A DNA stretch of 64,000 nt from Ensifer aridi (lineage in GTDB: Bacteria > Pseudomonadota > Alphaproteobacteria > Rhizobiales > Rhizobiaceae). Below the pieces are notes generated by a model. It saw only the letters and a program-made list of their open reading frames with translations. It ran no database searches and was not told where the DNA came from. Both the position numbers and the translations under genes were made by a program. Shown piece after piece: positions 17,023-24,736 of the stretch (within the stretch, counting starts at the first letter, position 1; every line of letters begins with the position of its first letter). The DNA lies in NCBI RefSeq assembly GCF_002078505.1, contig NZ_LUAV01000016.1, positions 352,374 to 416,373 of the forward strand, in the 5' to 3' direction.

Positions 17023-17451
17023 ATGAACCAATCTGCATTGATCCGTCCGGATTGGACGCCTGCGACCATTGCGTTGATGGTGCTCGGCTTCATTGTGTTC
17101 TGGCCACTGGGCCTGGCAATGCTCGCCTACATCCTCTTCGGTGACAAGCTGAAGGCTTTCAAGAAGGACGCCAACGACGGAGTGAATCGCATGTGTGCCG
17201 GCTTCCGACGCAACCATCGCTCGCACTGGGCCCACCATCATCGCACCGGCAACGTCGCCTTCGACGACTGGCGCGAAGCGGAACTTGCCCGCCTCTACGA
17301 AGAGCGTCGCAAGCTCGACGAGATGCGCGAGGAATTTGACGCCTATGTGCGTGAGCTCCGCCGCGCCAAGGACCAGGAGGAATTCGACCGTTTCATGCGC
17401 GAGCGCAAGAACGGCCGTCCCGCCCCGGCGCCCGGCGCCGAAGCGCACTGA
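17023..17451 (+). CDS. DUF2852 membrane protein
   Basis: The 142-residue protein has one hydrophobic segment near the N terminus (IALMVLGFIVFWPLGLAMLAYILF, about 17-40). A strongly charged, probably coiled-coil region follows (EAELARLYEERRKLDEMREEFDAYVRELRRAKD, about 85-120). This is the pattern of DUF2852 proteins of Rhizobiales; their function is unknown. It sits between phaZ and the YgjP-like gene, with a parS-like site just downstream. Confidence 0.8.
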   Translation: MNQSALIRPDWTPATIALMVLGFIVFWPLGLAMLAYILFGDKLKAFKKDANDGVNRMCAGFRRNHRSHWAHHHRTGNVAFDDWREAELARLYEERRKLDEMREEFDAYVRELRRAKDQEEFDRFMRERKNGRPAPAPGAEAH

Positions 17452-17472
17452 TCCGACGGAACGACATCCGGC

Positions 17473-17486
17473 GTTTCACGTGGAAC
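17473..17486. other. parS-like centromere site
   Basis: GTTTCACGTGGAAC is the reverse complement of GTTCCACGTGAAAC, the core of the ParB/Spo0J-binding parS consensus. Flanking bases extend the symmetry (CCGGC before, GCCGG after), giving a palindrome with one mismatched pair. It is intergenic, 22 bp after the DUF2852 stop. No T-tract follows, so it is unlikely to be a terminator. A parS here implies the window is in the origin-proximal part of the chromosome. Confidence 0.65.
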
Positions 17487-17595
17487 GCCGGACGTCGCAG
17501 CGGTGCCTGCCAGAGCGGGATGAGGAAAGTATCTTCCGTTTTCCGCCCGCATTCCGCTCTACCTAAAGGGCCCGCGAATCGGCTAGAAAGGCTCA

Positions 17596-18351
17596 ATGTT
17601 TCCTTCTCTCAAGCGGCGCCGTGGCAGTGGAACACTTCTCGATGTCAGGCGTGACATCGAGGTTGCCGGCAAGGTTCTTCCCTTGACCATCCGGCAGAAC
17701 GCGCGCGCGACGCGGATGACGCTGCGCATCGAGCCCGGCGGGCGGGCGCTGAAGCTCACCATACCGACGGGCCTCCCGGACCGCGAAGTCAACGCATTCC
17801 TCACCCGCCATCAAGGCTGGCTGATGACCAAGCTCGCGCGCTTCTCTGGCGAGAGTGAGCTTGAGCACGGCGGAACCATCCTCATCCGCGGCGTTGCCCA
17901 TCGCATCGAAAGGACCGGTCGGCTCCGCGGGCTGACGGAAGCCCTTGTGGTCGACGATGTGGCGGTCTTGAGGGTCGGCGGCGCTGAGGAACATCTGCGC
18001 CGGCGCATCGCCGACTATCTGAAGAGAGAGGCGCGAGGCGAACTCGAACGCCTTGTCGGCGTCTATGCCGGCAGGATCGGACGGCGGGCGCGCTCGCTCA
18101 GCCTCAAGGATACTCGCAGCCGCTGGGGCTCCTGTTCCGCCGAAGGGGACCTGAGTTTCTCCTGGCGGATCGCCATGGCACCGCCGAAGGTGATCGCCTA
18201 CCTCGCGGCGCACGAGGTCGCCCATCTTCAGGAGATGAACCATGGGCCGGATTTCTGGGCGCTCTGCGAGAGGCTGTGCCCGGATACCAAGAATGCCAAG
18301 CACTGGCTCAAGCGCAACGGCACCATGCTGCACGCGATCGATTTCGGCTAG
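17596..18351 (+). CDS. YgjP-like metallopeptidase-domain protein (M48/SprT type)
   Basis: The 251-residue protein carries the HExxH zinc motif as HEVAH in AAHEVAHLQEMNHGPDFWAL, near residue 205. Upstream are the RWGSCS strand and the WR-[IM] motif typical of the YgjP/DUF45 family. The N-terminal half resembles the beta-rich YgjP entry domain (RMTLRIEPGGRALKLTIP). It has no signal peptide, so it is probably cytosolic. The substrate of this family is not established. It stands alone, with no obvious operon partner. Confidence 0.83.
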   Translation: MFPSLKRRRGSGTLLDVRRDIEVAGKVLPLTIRQNARATRMTLRIEPGGRALKLTIPTGLPDREVNAFLTRHQGWLMTKLARFSGESELEHGGTILIRGVAHRIERTGRLRGLTEALVVDDVAVLRVGGAEEHLRRRIADYLKREARGELERLVGVYAGRIGRRARSLSLKDTRSRWGSCSAEGDLSFSWRIAMAPPKVIAYLAAHEVAHLQEMNHGPDFWALCERLCPDTKNAKHWLKRNGTMLHAIDFG

Positions 18352-18385
18352 GCTCTCTCAGGATCTCCGATGAACCGGTTCACAG

Positions 18386-18586
18386 CTAGGCGCGATAGCG
18401 CCCGTCAAGCGCAGCCTTTATCTTCTGGTCGGTCTTGTACTGGCTCAGCGCGTAGACGGACCAGATGGCGGCAGGAATCCAGCCGATGAGCGTGATCTGG
18501 AGAATGAGGCAGATGATGCCGGCGATCGGCCGGCGGATGGTGAAGAATTGCAGCCAAGGCAGGACAAGGGCGATCAGCTAACGCAT
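18386..18586 (-). pseudogene. Pmp3/YqaE-family small membrane protein with stop at codon 3
   Basis: The minus strand from the ATG at 18586 reads M-R-stop, then continues in frame for 63 codons to the TAG at 18386. The remainder reads LIALVLPWLQFF, then an uncharged segment GIICLILQITLIGWIPAAIW and YALSQYKTDQKIKAAL. This is the two-helix UPF0057/PMP3 architecture. A GGAGAG Shine-Dalgarno lies 4 bases upstream of the ATG. Relatives begin M-R-Y-L, so TAC to TAG at 18578-18580 is the simplest explanation. It could be a recent nonsense mutation, a sequencing error, or a gene started at a non-ATG codon downstream. The family is linked to membrane-potential and salt stress. Confidence 0.7.
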
Positions 18587-18720
18587 GGTACTCTCCAATG
18601 TGGTAGAATGCATATGGTGAGATGCAGACCGCCCCGCAACAGTTTTCTTCCTTCGTATCAGGGCAGATGAAGCAACGGTTTTGCTCGACTCGCGCGGCAT
18701 TTCGTGCAAGGTCGCTTCCC

Positions 18721-19395
18721 ATGAAAACGGAAGTGAAGATTTGCGGATTGAAGACGGCCGAGGCCGTGGAGCGCGCCGTAGCGCTGGGCGCTTCCCATAT
18801 CGGCTTCATTTTCTTTCCCAAGAGTCCGCGCAACATCGAGCCGGATGATGCCGGCCGTCTTGCCGAGCGCGTTCGCGGCCGGACGAAGGTCGTTGCCGTC
18901 ACGGTCGACGCGGACAGCGACGATCTCGACGAGATCGTTTCGGCCCTCAGTCCGGATATCTTGCAGCTTCACGGTTCCGAAAGCCCGGAGCGGGTGCTTT
19001 CGATCAAGGCGCTTTACGGCCTTCCGGTCATGAAGGCGCTGTCGATCCGCGAAGCCGGCGATCTCGACCGGATCGATCCCTATGTCGGCATCGCCGACCG
19101 CTTTCTCTTGGATGCGAAGCCGCCGGCCGGCTCGGAGCTCCCGGGCGGCAACGGTGTCTCCTTCGATTGGAGGCTGCTTGATGCGCTTGACGGCGGCGTC
19201 GATTACATGCTTTCCGGTGGGCTGAATGCAGACAATATCGGCCACGCACTTGCGCTGACCGGCGCGCGTGCCGTCGATATATCCTCCGGAGTCGAGAGCG
19301 CGCCGGGTGTCAAGGATGTGAAACTCATGGACGCGTTTTTCGAGGCGGTTCGCCGGGCGGACGTCGAGCGGCCACGATCAGGGAGCAAGACGTGA
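18721..19395 (+). CDS. trpF: Phosphoribosylanthranilate isomerase
   Basis: The 224-residue TIM-barrel enzyme converts N-(5-phosphoribosyl)anthranilate to CdRP in tryptophan synthesis. KICGLK near the N terminus carries the catalytic Cys, and QLHGSE, the late LSGGLNADN and DISSGVE phosphate-binding motifs follow. The ATG at 18721 is chosen because homology starts at MKTEVKICGL; upstream in-frame codons are non-conserved. Its stop overlaps the GTG start of trpB (GTGA), so the two are translationally coupled. Confidence 0.95.
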   Translation: MKTEVKICGLKTAEAVERAVALGASHIGFIFFPKSPRNIEPDDAGRLAERVRGRTKVVAVTVDADSDDLDEIVSALSPDILQLHGSESPERVLSIKALYGLPVMKALSIREAGDLDRIDPYVGIADRFLLDAKPPAGSELPGGNGVSFDWRLLDALDGGVDYMLSGGLNADNIGHALALTGARAVDISSGVESAPGVKDVKLMDAFFEAVRRADVERPRSGSKT

Positions 19396-20612
19396 ATCAG
19401 TCGCCTAAACTGAACTCCTTCAGGTCCGGACCCGATGAGGACGGCCGTTTTGGCGTATTTGGTGGGCGTTTCGTCGCCGAGACGCTGATGCCGCTGATTC
19501 TCGATCTCCAGGACGAATGGAACGAGGCCAAGAACGATCCCGCCTTCAAGGCGGAGCTCGAAAAGCTCGGCGCTCATTACATCGGTCGGCCGAGCCCGCT
19601 CTATTTCGCCGAACGTCTGACGGCCGAACTCGGTGGCGCGAAGATCTATTTCAAGCGCGAGGAGCTCAACCACACCGGCTCGCATAAGATCAACAATTGC
19701 ATCGGCCAGATCCTGCTTGCGAGACGCATGGGCAAGACCCGCATCATCGCCGAAACCGGCGCCGGCCAGCATGGCGTAGCCTCTGCTACCGTCGCGGCCC
19801 GCTTCGGCTTGCCCTGCGTCGTCTATATGGGCGCGACCGACGTCGAACGGCAGGCGCCGAACGTCTTCCGCATGAAGCTCTTGGGCGCCGAGGTGAAGCC
19901 GGTGACCGCCGGCAACGGCACGCTCAAGGACGCCATGAACGAGGCGCTGCGCGATTGGGTAACGAATGTCGAGAGCACCTATTATTTGATCGGCACGGCC
20001 GCCGGTCCGCATCCCTATCCGGAAATGGTGCGTGACTTCCAGGCGGTCATCGGCCAGGAGGCCAAGCAGCAGATCCTCGAGGCCGAGGGCCGGCTTCCCG
20101 ACCTCGTCATTGCGGCCGTCGGCGGCGGCTCCAACGCGATCGGTATCTTCCATCCGTTCCTCGACGACGAGAGCGTCAAGATCGTCGGCGTGGAAGCGGG
20201 CGGAAAGGGCCTCGACGGTGACGAGCATTGCGCCTCGATCACCGCCGGCTCGCCGGGCGTGCTGCACGGCAACCGCACCTATCTGCTTCAGGACGGCGAC
20301 GGCCAGATCAAGGAAGGTCACTCGATTTCCGCCGGGCTCGATTACCCGGGCATCGGTCCCGAACATGCCTGGCTCAACGATATTGGCCGGGTCGAATACG
20401 TGCCGATCTTGGACCACGAGGCGCTCGAAGCCTTCCAGACGCTGACGCGGCTCGAAGGCATCATCCCGGCGCTCGAGCCGTCGCATGCGCTGGCCGAAGT
20501 CATCAAGCGTGCGCCGAAGATGGGCAAGGACGAGATCATCCTGATGAATCTCTCCGGTCGCGGCGACAAGGACATTTTCACCGTCGGCAAAATTCTGGGT
20601 ATGGGGCAGTAA
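19392..20612 (+). CDS. trpB: Tryptophan synthase beta chain
   Basis: The 406-residue PLP enzyme condenses indole with serine. It carries the PLP lysine in NHTGSHKINN and the phosphate-binding GGGSNAIG. LIGTAAGPHPYP and EGIIPALEPSHALA are typical of TrpB1. It starts at GTG, overlapping trpF by 4 bp, and is followed 3 bp later by trpA. It forms an alpha2beta2 complex with TrpA. Confidence 0.97.
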   Translation: MNQSPKLNSFRSGPDEDGRFGVFGGRFVAETLMPLILDLQDEWNEAKNDPAFKAELEKLGAHYIGRPSPLYFAERLTAELGGAKIYFKREELNHTGSHKINNCIGQILLARRMGKTRIIAETGAGQHGVASATVAARFGLPCVVYMGATDVERQAPNVFRMKLLGAEVKPVTAGNGTLKDAMNEALRDWVTNVESTYYLIGTAAGPHPYPEMVRDFQAVIGQEAKQQILEAEGRLPDLVIAAVGGGSNAIGIFHPFLDDESVKIVGVEAGGKGLDGDEHCASITAGSPGVLHGNRTYLLQDGDGQIKEGHSISAGLDYPGIGPEHAWLNDIGRVEYVPILDHEALEAFQTLTRLEGIIPALEPSHALAEVIKRAPKMGKDEIILMNLSGRGDKDIFTVGKILGMGQ

Positions 20613-20615
20613 CGA

Positions 20616-21455
20616 ATGACCGCACGTATGGAGCAAAGGTTCGCGGACGTCGCGGCCGAAGGTCGCCCGGTCCTCGTCACCTATTTCATGGGCGGCGATC
20701 CGGATTTCGATACGTCGCTCGCGATCATGAAGGCGCTGCCGAAGGCCGGCGCCGACGTCATCGAACTCGGCGTGCCCTTCTCCGATCCGATGGCCGATGG
20801 CCCGGCGATCCAGCTCGCCGGCCAGCGGGCCCTCAAAGGCGGGCAGACGTTGGCAAAGACGCTCGAGCTCGCCCGGCTCTTCCGGGAAGGAGACAAGCGC
20901 ACCCCGATCGTGCTGATGGGCTACTACAATCCGATCTATATCTATGGTGTCGACCGCTTCCTCGATGACGCGCTTAAAGCCGGCGTTGACGGTCTGATCG
21001 TCGTCGACCTGCCGCCGGAAATGGATGACGAGCTCTGCATTCCCGCTCTCGCGAAGGGCATCAGCTTCATCCGCCTGGCGACGCCGACGACGGACGACCG
21101 CCGTCTGCCCAAGGTTCTCGAAAACACCTCCGGCTTTGTGTATTACGTCTCCATGAACGGCATCACCGGCTCGGCGCTGCCGGATCCGTCGCTGATCGCC
21201 GGTGCGGTCGCTCGCATCAAGGCGCATACGCGGTTGCCCGTCTGCGTCGGTTTCGGGGTGAAGACGGCCGACCATGCACGCGTCATCGGCGCATCGGCGG
21301 ATGGCGTCGTGGTCGGCACGGCGATCGTCAACCAAATCGCGTCGAGCCTGACGGAAGAGGGCCGCGCGACTGACGCGACGGTCCCGGGCGTCGAGGCGCT
21401 CGTCAGAGGGCTGGCGGCTGGCGTGCGGGCCTCACGGCTCGCGGCAGCCGAATAA
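20616..21455 (+). CDS. trpA: Tryptophan synthase alpha chain
   Basis: The 279-residue TIM-barrel protein releases indole from indole-3-glycerol phosphate. The catalytic Glu is in VIELGVPFSDPMADGP, which also has the catalytic Asp region. Further motifs are YYNPIYIYG, GLIVVDLPPE and GFGVKTADHA. It is the third gene of trpFBA, with accD 50 bp downstream. This trpFBA-accD-folC arrangement is frequent in alphaproteobacteria. Confidence 0.97.
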   Translation: MTARMEQRFADVAAEGRPVLVTYFMGGDPDFDTSLAIMKALPKAGADVIELGVPFSDPMADGPAIQLAGQRALKGGQTLAKTLELARLFREGDKRTPIVLMGYYNPIYIYGVDRFLDDALKAGVDGLIVVDLPPEMDDELCIPALAKGISFIRLATPTTDDRRLPKVLENTSGFVYYVSMNGITGSALPDPSLIAGAVARIKAHTRLPVCVGFGVKTADHARVIGASADGVVVGTAIVNQIASSLTEEGRATDATVPGVEALVRGLAAGVRASRLAAAE

Positions 21456-21505
21456 TTGCCGATATTGACGCGCACAACCCGAAGGGAATCTTCAGGAGTC
21501 TTTAA

Positions 21506-22420
21506 GTGAACTGGATCACAAACTACGTTCGGCCGAAGATCAATTCGATGCTGGGCCGCAGGGAAGTTCCGGAGAATCTCTGGATCAAGTGCCCTGAAAC
21601 CGGCGAGATGGTATTCCACCGCGATCTCGAAGAGAACAAGTGGGTCATCCCGCAATCCGGCTTCCATATGAAAATGCCGGCGAAGGCGCGGCTGAAGGAC
21701 CTCTTCGACGGCGGAATTTACGAGACCCTACCGCAGCCAAAGGTGGCGCAGGACCCGCTCAAGTTCCGCGATTCGAAGAAATACGTCGACCGTTTGCGCG
21801 ATAGCCGCGCCAAGACAGAGCTCGAGGACACGATCGTCGCAGGCCTCGGCCTCGTCCAAGGCGTGAAACTCGTGGCCGTTGTCCACGAGTTCAACTTCAT
21901 CGGCGGTTCGCTCGGTATGGCGGCGGGCGAGGCGATCGTAAAGGCCTTCGAACGGGCGATCGCCGAGAAGTGCCCGCTGGTGATCTTCCCGGCTTCGGGG
22001 GGCGCCCGCATGCAGGAAGGCATCCTGTCGCTGATGCAGCTTCCGCGTACCACGGTCGCCGTGAACATGCTGAAGGAGGCCGGCCTTCCCTATATCGTCG
22101 TGCTCACCAACCCGACGACCGGCGGGGTCACCGCATCCTATGCGATGCTCGGCGACATCCACATAGCCGAACCCGGCGCAGAAATCGGCTTTGCCGGCAA
22201 ACGGGTGATCGAGCAGACCCTGCGCGAAAAGCTCCCTGAAGGCTTCCAGACCTCGGAATATCTTCTGGAGCATGGCATGGTCGACATGGTGGTCAAGCGC
22301 CATGACATACCGGCGACGATCGCCCGCGTGCTGCAGATTCTGATGAAGAAGCCGGCAGAGGCGGCGAAGCGCGAAGCCGGCTCCGACGTCGCGACATTGC
22401 CGCTGGCGGCACGAGCCTAA
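21506..22420 (+). CDS. accD: Acetyl-CoA carboxylase carboxyltransferase subunit beta
   Basis: The 304-residue beta subunit of the carboxyltransferase works with AccA to transfer CO2 from biotin to acetyl-CoA for fatty acid synthesis. The crotonase-like core shows FIGGSLGMAAGEAIVKAFE, FPASGGARMQEGILSLMQ and LTNPTTGGVTASYAMLGD. The N-terminal zinc ribbon present in E. coli AccD is degenerate: only C29 of the four zinc-binding cysteines remains (WIKCPETGEM, later WVIPQSGF). The start GTG/ATG region is clear because MNWITNYVRPKI is conserved. It probably shares the trp transcript. Confidence 0.95.
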   Translation: MNWITNYVRPKINSMLGRREVPENLWIKCPETGEMVFHRDLEENKWVIPQSGFHMKMPAKARLKDLFDGGIYETLPQPKVAQDPLKFRDSKKYVDRLRDSRAKTELEDTIVAGLGLVQGVKLVAVVHEFNFIGGSLGMAAGEAIVKAFERAIAEKCPLVIFPASGGARMQEGILSLMQLPRTTVAVNMLKEAGLPYIVVLTNPTTGGVTASYAMLGDIHIAEPGAEIGFAGKRVIEQTLREKLPEGFQTSEYLLEHGMVDMVVKRHDIPATIARVLQILMKKPAEAAKREAGSDVATLPLAARA

Positions 22421-22552
22421 AGCGAGTCGCGTTGCGGCGAGGGGCACGCGACTTGTCGCGTGTTCTTCCTGGACGAGCCCGTCCTCGCTTCGGGAACGGT
22501 GATCTGAACACGGTCAAGCCAGTCCGGCTCCGGCGCGCAGCGCGGCTAAATC

Positions 22553-22625
22553 AGACGCGCAAAGGTCGCTTTAGCATTTTGACTTGCTGCATGATTCTGT
22601 CCTTATGTCGATATAGGAATCATGA
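22553..22625. repeat. Second copy of the intergenic palindromic repeat
   Basis: This block matches 5604-5684 closely in its first half (GACGCGCAAAGGTCGCT, then TTGCTGCATGATT and TGTCCTTA). It has lost part of the inner hairpin arm. It lies between accD and folC; the rest of the gap 22421-22655 holds no gene. Confidence 0.75.
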
Positions 22626-22655
22626 GAGCAGTGAATCAGTTTCGGGGCCATAACC

Positions 22656-23999
22656 ATGACGGCGGCGCAGGTTAGCGAAGCGGCGCAGGAGATCGAGAAG
22701 CTTCTCGCCCTGCATCCCAAGGGGTTCGACCTTTCGCTCGACAGGATCACCCGCCTTCTGGCGGCGCTCGGCAATCCCGAGCAACGTCTGCCACCGGTGA
22801 TCCACGTTGCCGGCACCAACGGCAAGGGCTCAGCCACGGCCTTTTGCCGGGCGATCCTCGAAGCCCAGGGCCTCAGCGTTCACGTGCATACGTCGCCGCA
22901 TCTCGTCAATTGGCACGAGCGCTATCGGCTCGGCGTCAAGGGCGGCAAGGGGACGCTCGTCAGCGACGGCGTCCTTGCGAACGCCGTGCGGCGCGTGGCC
23001 GAGGCCAACGGCGGTCAGAAGATCACCGTCTTCGAAATCCTGACCGCAGTCACCTTCCTGCTTTTCGCCGAGCATCCGGCGGATGTCGCGATCATCGAAG
23101 TCGGTCTCGGCGGCCGCTACGACGCGACGAACGTCATCGCCCGGCCGGCCTGTTCCGTCATCATGCCGATCTCGCTTGATCATCAGGCCTATCTCGGCGA
23201 CCGTGTCGAACTGATCGCCGCGGAAAAGGCCGGAATCATGAAGCGCGGCTGCCCGGTGGTGATCGGCCATCAGGAGGACGACGGCGTACGCGAGCTTCTG
23301 GTCGCGACCGCCGAGCGACTCGGCTGCCCGATATCGGTCTACGGCCAGGATTTCATGGCGCATGAGGAGTTCGGACGGCTGATCTTCCAGGACGAGAACG
23401 GCCTTGCGGATCTGCCGCTGCCGCGCCTGCCTGGCCGGCATCAATATGCCAACGCCGCAGCCGCGATCCGCGCCGTCAGGGCTGCCGGTTTTGACGTCTC
23501 GGAGGCGGCGATCGAGAAAGGGCTCGCAGGCGTCGAGTGGCCGGGGCGGTTGCAGCGTCTTGCCGGTGGCCGGCTGTCGCATCACGGCCCACGGAACGGC
23601 GAGATCTGGATCGACGGCGGGCACAATCCCGGGGCCGGCCAGGTCATCGCCGAAGCGATGGCGACCTTCGAAGAACGCGAGCCGCGGCCGCTGTTCCTGA
23701 TCATCGGCATGATCAACACCAAGGATCCGGTCGGTTATTTCAAAGCCTTCCTCGATCTCGCCGAGCAGGTCTTCACGGTGCCGATCCATGGCTCCGATGC
23801 GGGGCTCGACCCCGTCGCGCTTGCGGCGGACGCCGCCTTCGCCGGCCTGGAGTCGAATGCTGCCTCGTCGGTCGCGGAGGCACTCGGCCAGATCGCCGAG
23901 CTGACCGAAGAGGACCCCGTACCGCCGCGCATCCTGATCGGCGGCTCGCTCTACCTCGTCGGCGACGTGCTCGCCGAAAACGGCACGCCGCCGCGGTAA
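22656..23999 (+). CDS. folC: Bifunctional folylpolyglutamate/dihydrofolate synthase
   Basis: The 447-residue Mur-ligase-fold enzyme adds glutamate to dihydropteroate and folates. The ATP-binding P-loop is HVAGTNGKGSATAF near residue 49. Further motifs are HTSPHLVNWHERYRL, the metal-binding EVGLGGRYDATNV and the C-terminal ligase motif WIDGGHNPGAGQ. The length and motif order are normal. It is last in the trpFBA-accD-folC series, separated from accD by a 235-bp repeat-bearing gap, so it may have its own promoter. Confidence 0.95.
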   Translation: MTAAQVSEAAQEIEKLLALHPKGFDLSLDRITRLLAALGNPEQRLPPVIHVAGTNGKGSATAFCRAILEAQGLSVHVHTSPHLVNWHERYRLGVKGGKGTLVSDGVLANAVRRVAEANGGQKITVFEILTAVTFLLFAEHPADVAIIEVGLGGRYDATNVIARPACSVIMPISLDHQAYLGDRVELIAAEKAGIMKRGCPVVIGHQEDDGVRELLVATAERLGCPISVYGQDFMAHEEFGRLIFQDENGLADLPLPRLPGRHQYANAAAAIRAVRAAGFDVSEAAIEKGLAGVEWPGRLQRLAGGRLSHHGPRNGEIWIDGGHNPGAGQVIAEAMATFEEREPRPLFLIIGMINTKDPVGYFKAFLDLAEQVFTVPIHGSDAGLDPVALAADAAFAGLESNAASSVAEALGQIAELTEEDPVPPRILIGGSLYLVGDVLAENGTPPR

Positions 24000-24035
24000 G
24001 GGTGCGAAAGATTCCTCGGGCACACCCTCTCCGTG

Positions 24036-24190
24036 GTCATCCTCGGGCTTGGACCCGAGGATCCACACGCAAGTCCTCCAAGGCTGACAATGCAGTCATG
24101 CGTCCGGAGGAATTCATCCTGTGACGTCGATAACGCCGTGATGCGACGCGACGCTTGTGCATGGATCCTCGGGTCAAGCCCGAGGATGAC
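24036..24190. repeat. Inverted pair of CCTCGGG-type palindromes
   Basis: GTCATCCTCGGGCTTGGACC... at 24036-24065 and its reverse complement at 24162-24190 are about 30 bp each and enclose 96 bp. Each copy is itself palindromic around CCTCGGG...CCCGAGG. Such elements recur in alphaproteobacterial intergenic DNA. The gap 24000-24331 holds no gene; the remaining part carries only the trxA terminator. Confidence 0.75.
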
Positions 24191-24278
24191 GATCATCAGG
24201 GATGACGCGGTGCAGCAGCGGGAGAATGAGGGTGAAGCACAAACATGACCCCGGCGCCTAGTCTCCTTTGAGTGGCAA

Positions 24279-24304
24279 GAAAAAGCCCGGACGAGCCGGG
24301 CTTT
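24279..24304 (-). terminator. Rho-independent terminator of trxA
   Basis: On the minus strand AAAGCCCGG and CCGGGCTTT form a 9-bp stem with a short loop, followed by a TTTTTCTT-type tract. It lies 27 bp after the trxA stop. Confidence 0.8.
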
Positions 24305-24331
24305 CGATAGCTTCAGGAGTTAACCGACGCT

Positions 24332-24655
24332 TCAAGCCGCCGCGTTTGAAATCCAGGAGCTCAGCGCCGTCTTCGGAGCGGCACCGACCTTGATGTCGGC
24401 GACTTCGCCGGCCTTGAACAGGGCGAGTGTCGGGATCGAGCGGACGCCGTATTGGGCTGCGAGTTCGGGGTTTTCATCGATATTGAGCTTGGCGACTTTG
24501 ACCTTGCCGGCGAGCTCGGTGGCGATTTCTTCGAGGCTCGGTGCGATCATTTTGCACGGGCCGCACCATTCTGCCCAGAAGTCGACAACGACCGGTTCGG
24601 CGGAGTTCAGAACTTCTTTTTGAAAATTGGACGCATCGACTTTTACAGTAGCCAT
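24332..24655 (-). CDS. trxA: Thioredoxin
   Basis: The 107-residue protein is a classical thioredoxin: active site WCGPC in DFWAEWCGPCKMIAP, cis-proline region SIPTLALFKAG, and C-terminal alanine-rich helix. It reduces protein disulfides with thioredoxin reductase. The start is set at 24655 (MATVKVD), the usual beginning of the family; an upstream ATG would add ten non-conserved residues. It lies 81 bp downstream of addA on the same strand and has its own terminator. Confidence 0.95.
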   Translation of the reverse strand: MATVKVDASNFQKEVLNSAEPVVVDFWAEWCGPCKMIAPSLEEIATELAGKVKVAKLNIDENPELAAQYGVRSIPTLALFKAGEVADIKVGAAPKTALSSWISNAAA

Positions 24656-24691
24656 CGGTTGCTCCTTCGGAATGGCAATGTCCATATGTTG

Positions 24692-24707
24692 TGCCTCATG
24701 TGAGGCA
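24692..24707. promoter_or_regulatory. Perfect inverted repeat between addA and trxA
   Basis: Arms TGCCTCA and TGAGGCA (7 bp) flank TG. It lies between the addA stop and the trxA ATG, 37 bp upstream of the latter. It may be a regulatory site for trxA; it lacks a T-tract and the stem is too short for a good terminator. Confidence 0.35.
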
Positions 24708-24736
24708 TCGCCACTGGATTTTCAATATCGTGTATC

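Noticed and set aside
18405..18902. 165-codon minus-strand frame over the Pmp3 region and the start of trpF
   Set aside because: It is in another frame than the Pmp3-like sequence, shows no homology and overlaps trpF.
24036..24190. CRISPR array
   Set aside because: Only two repeats, in inverted orientation, and no cas genes anywhere in the window.
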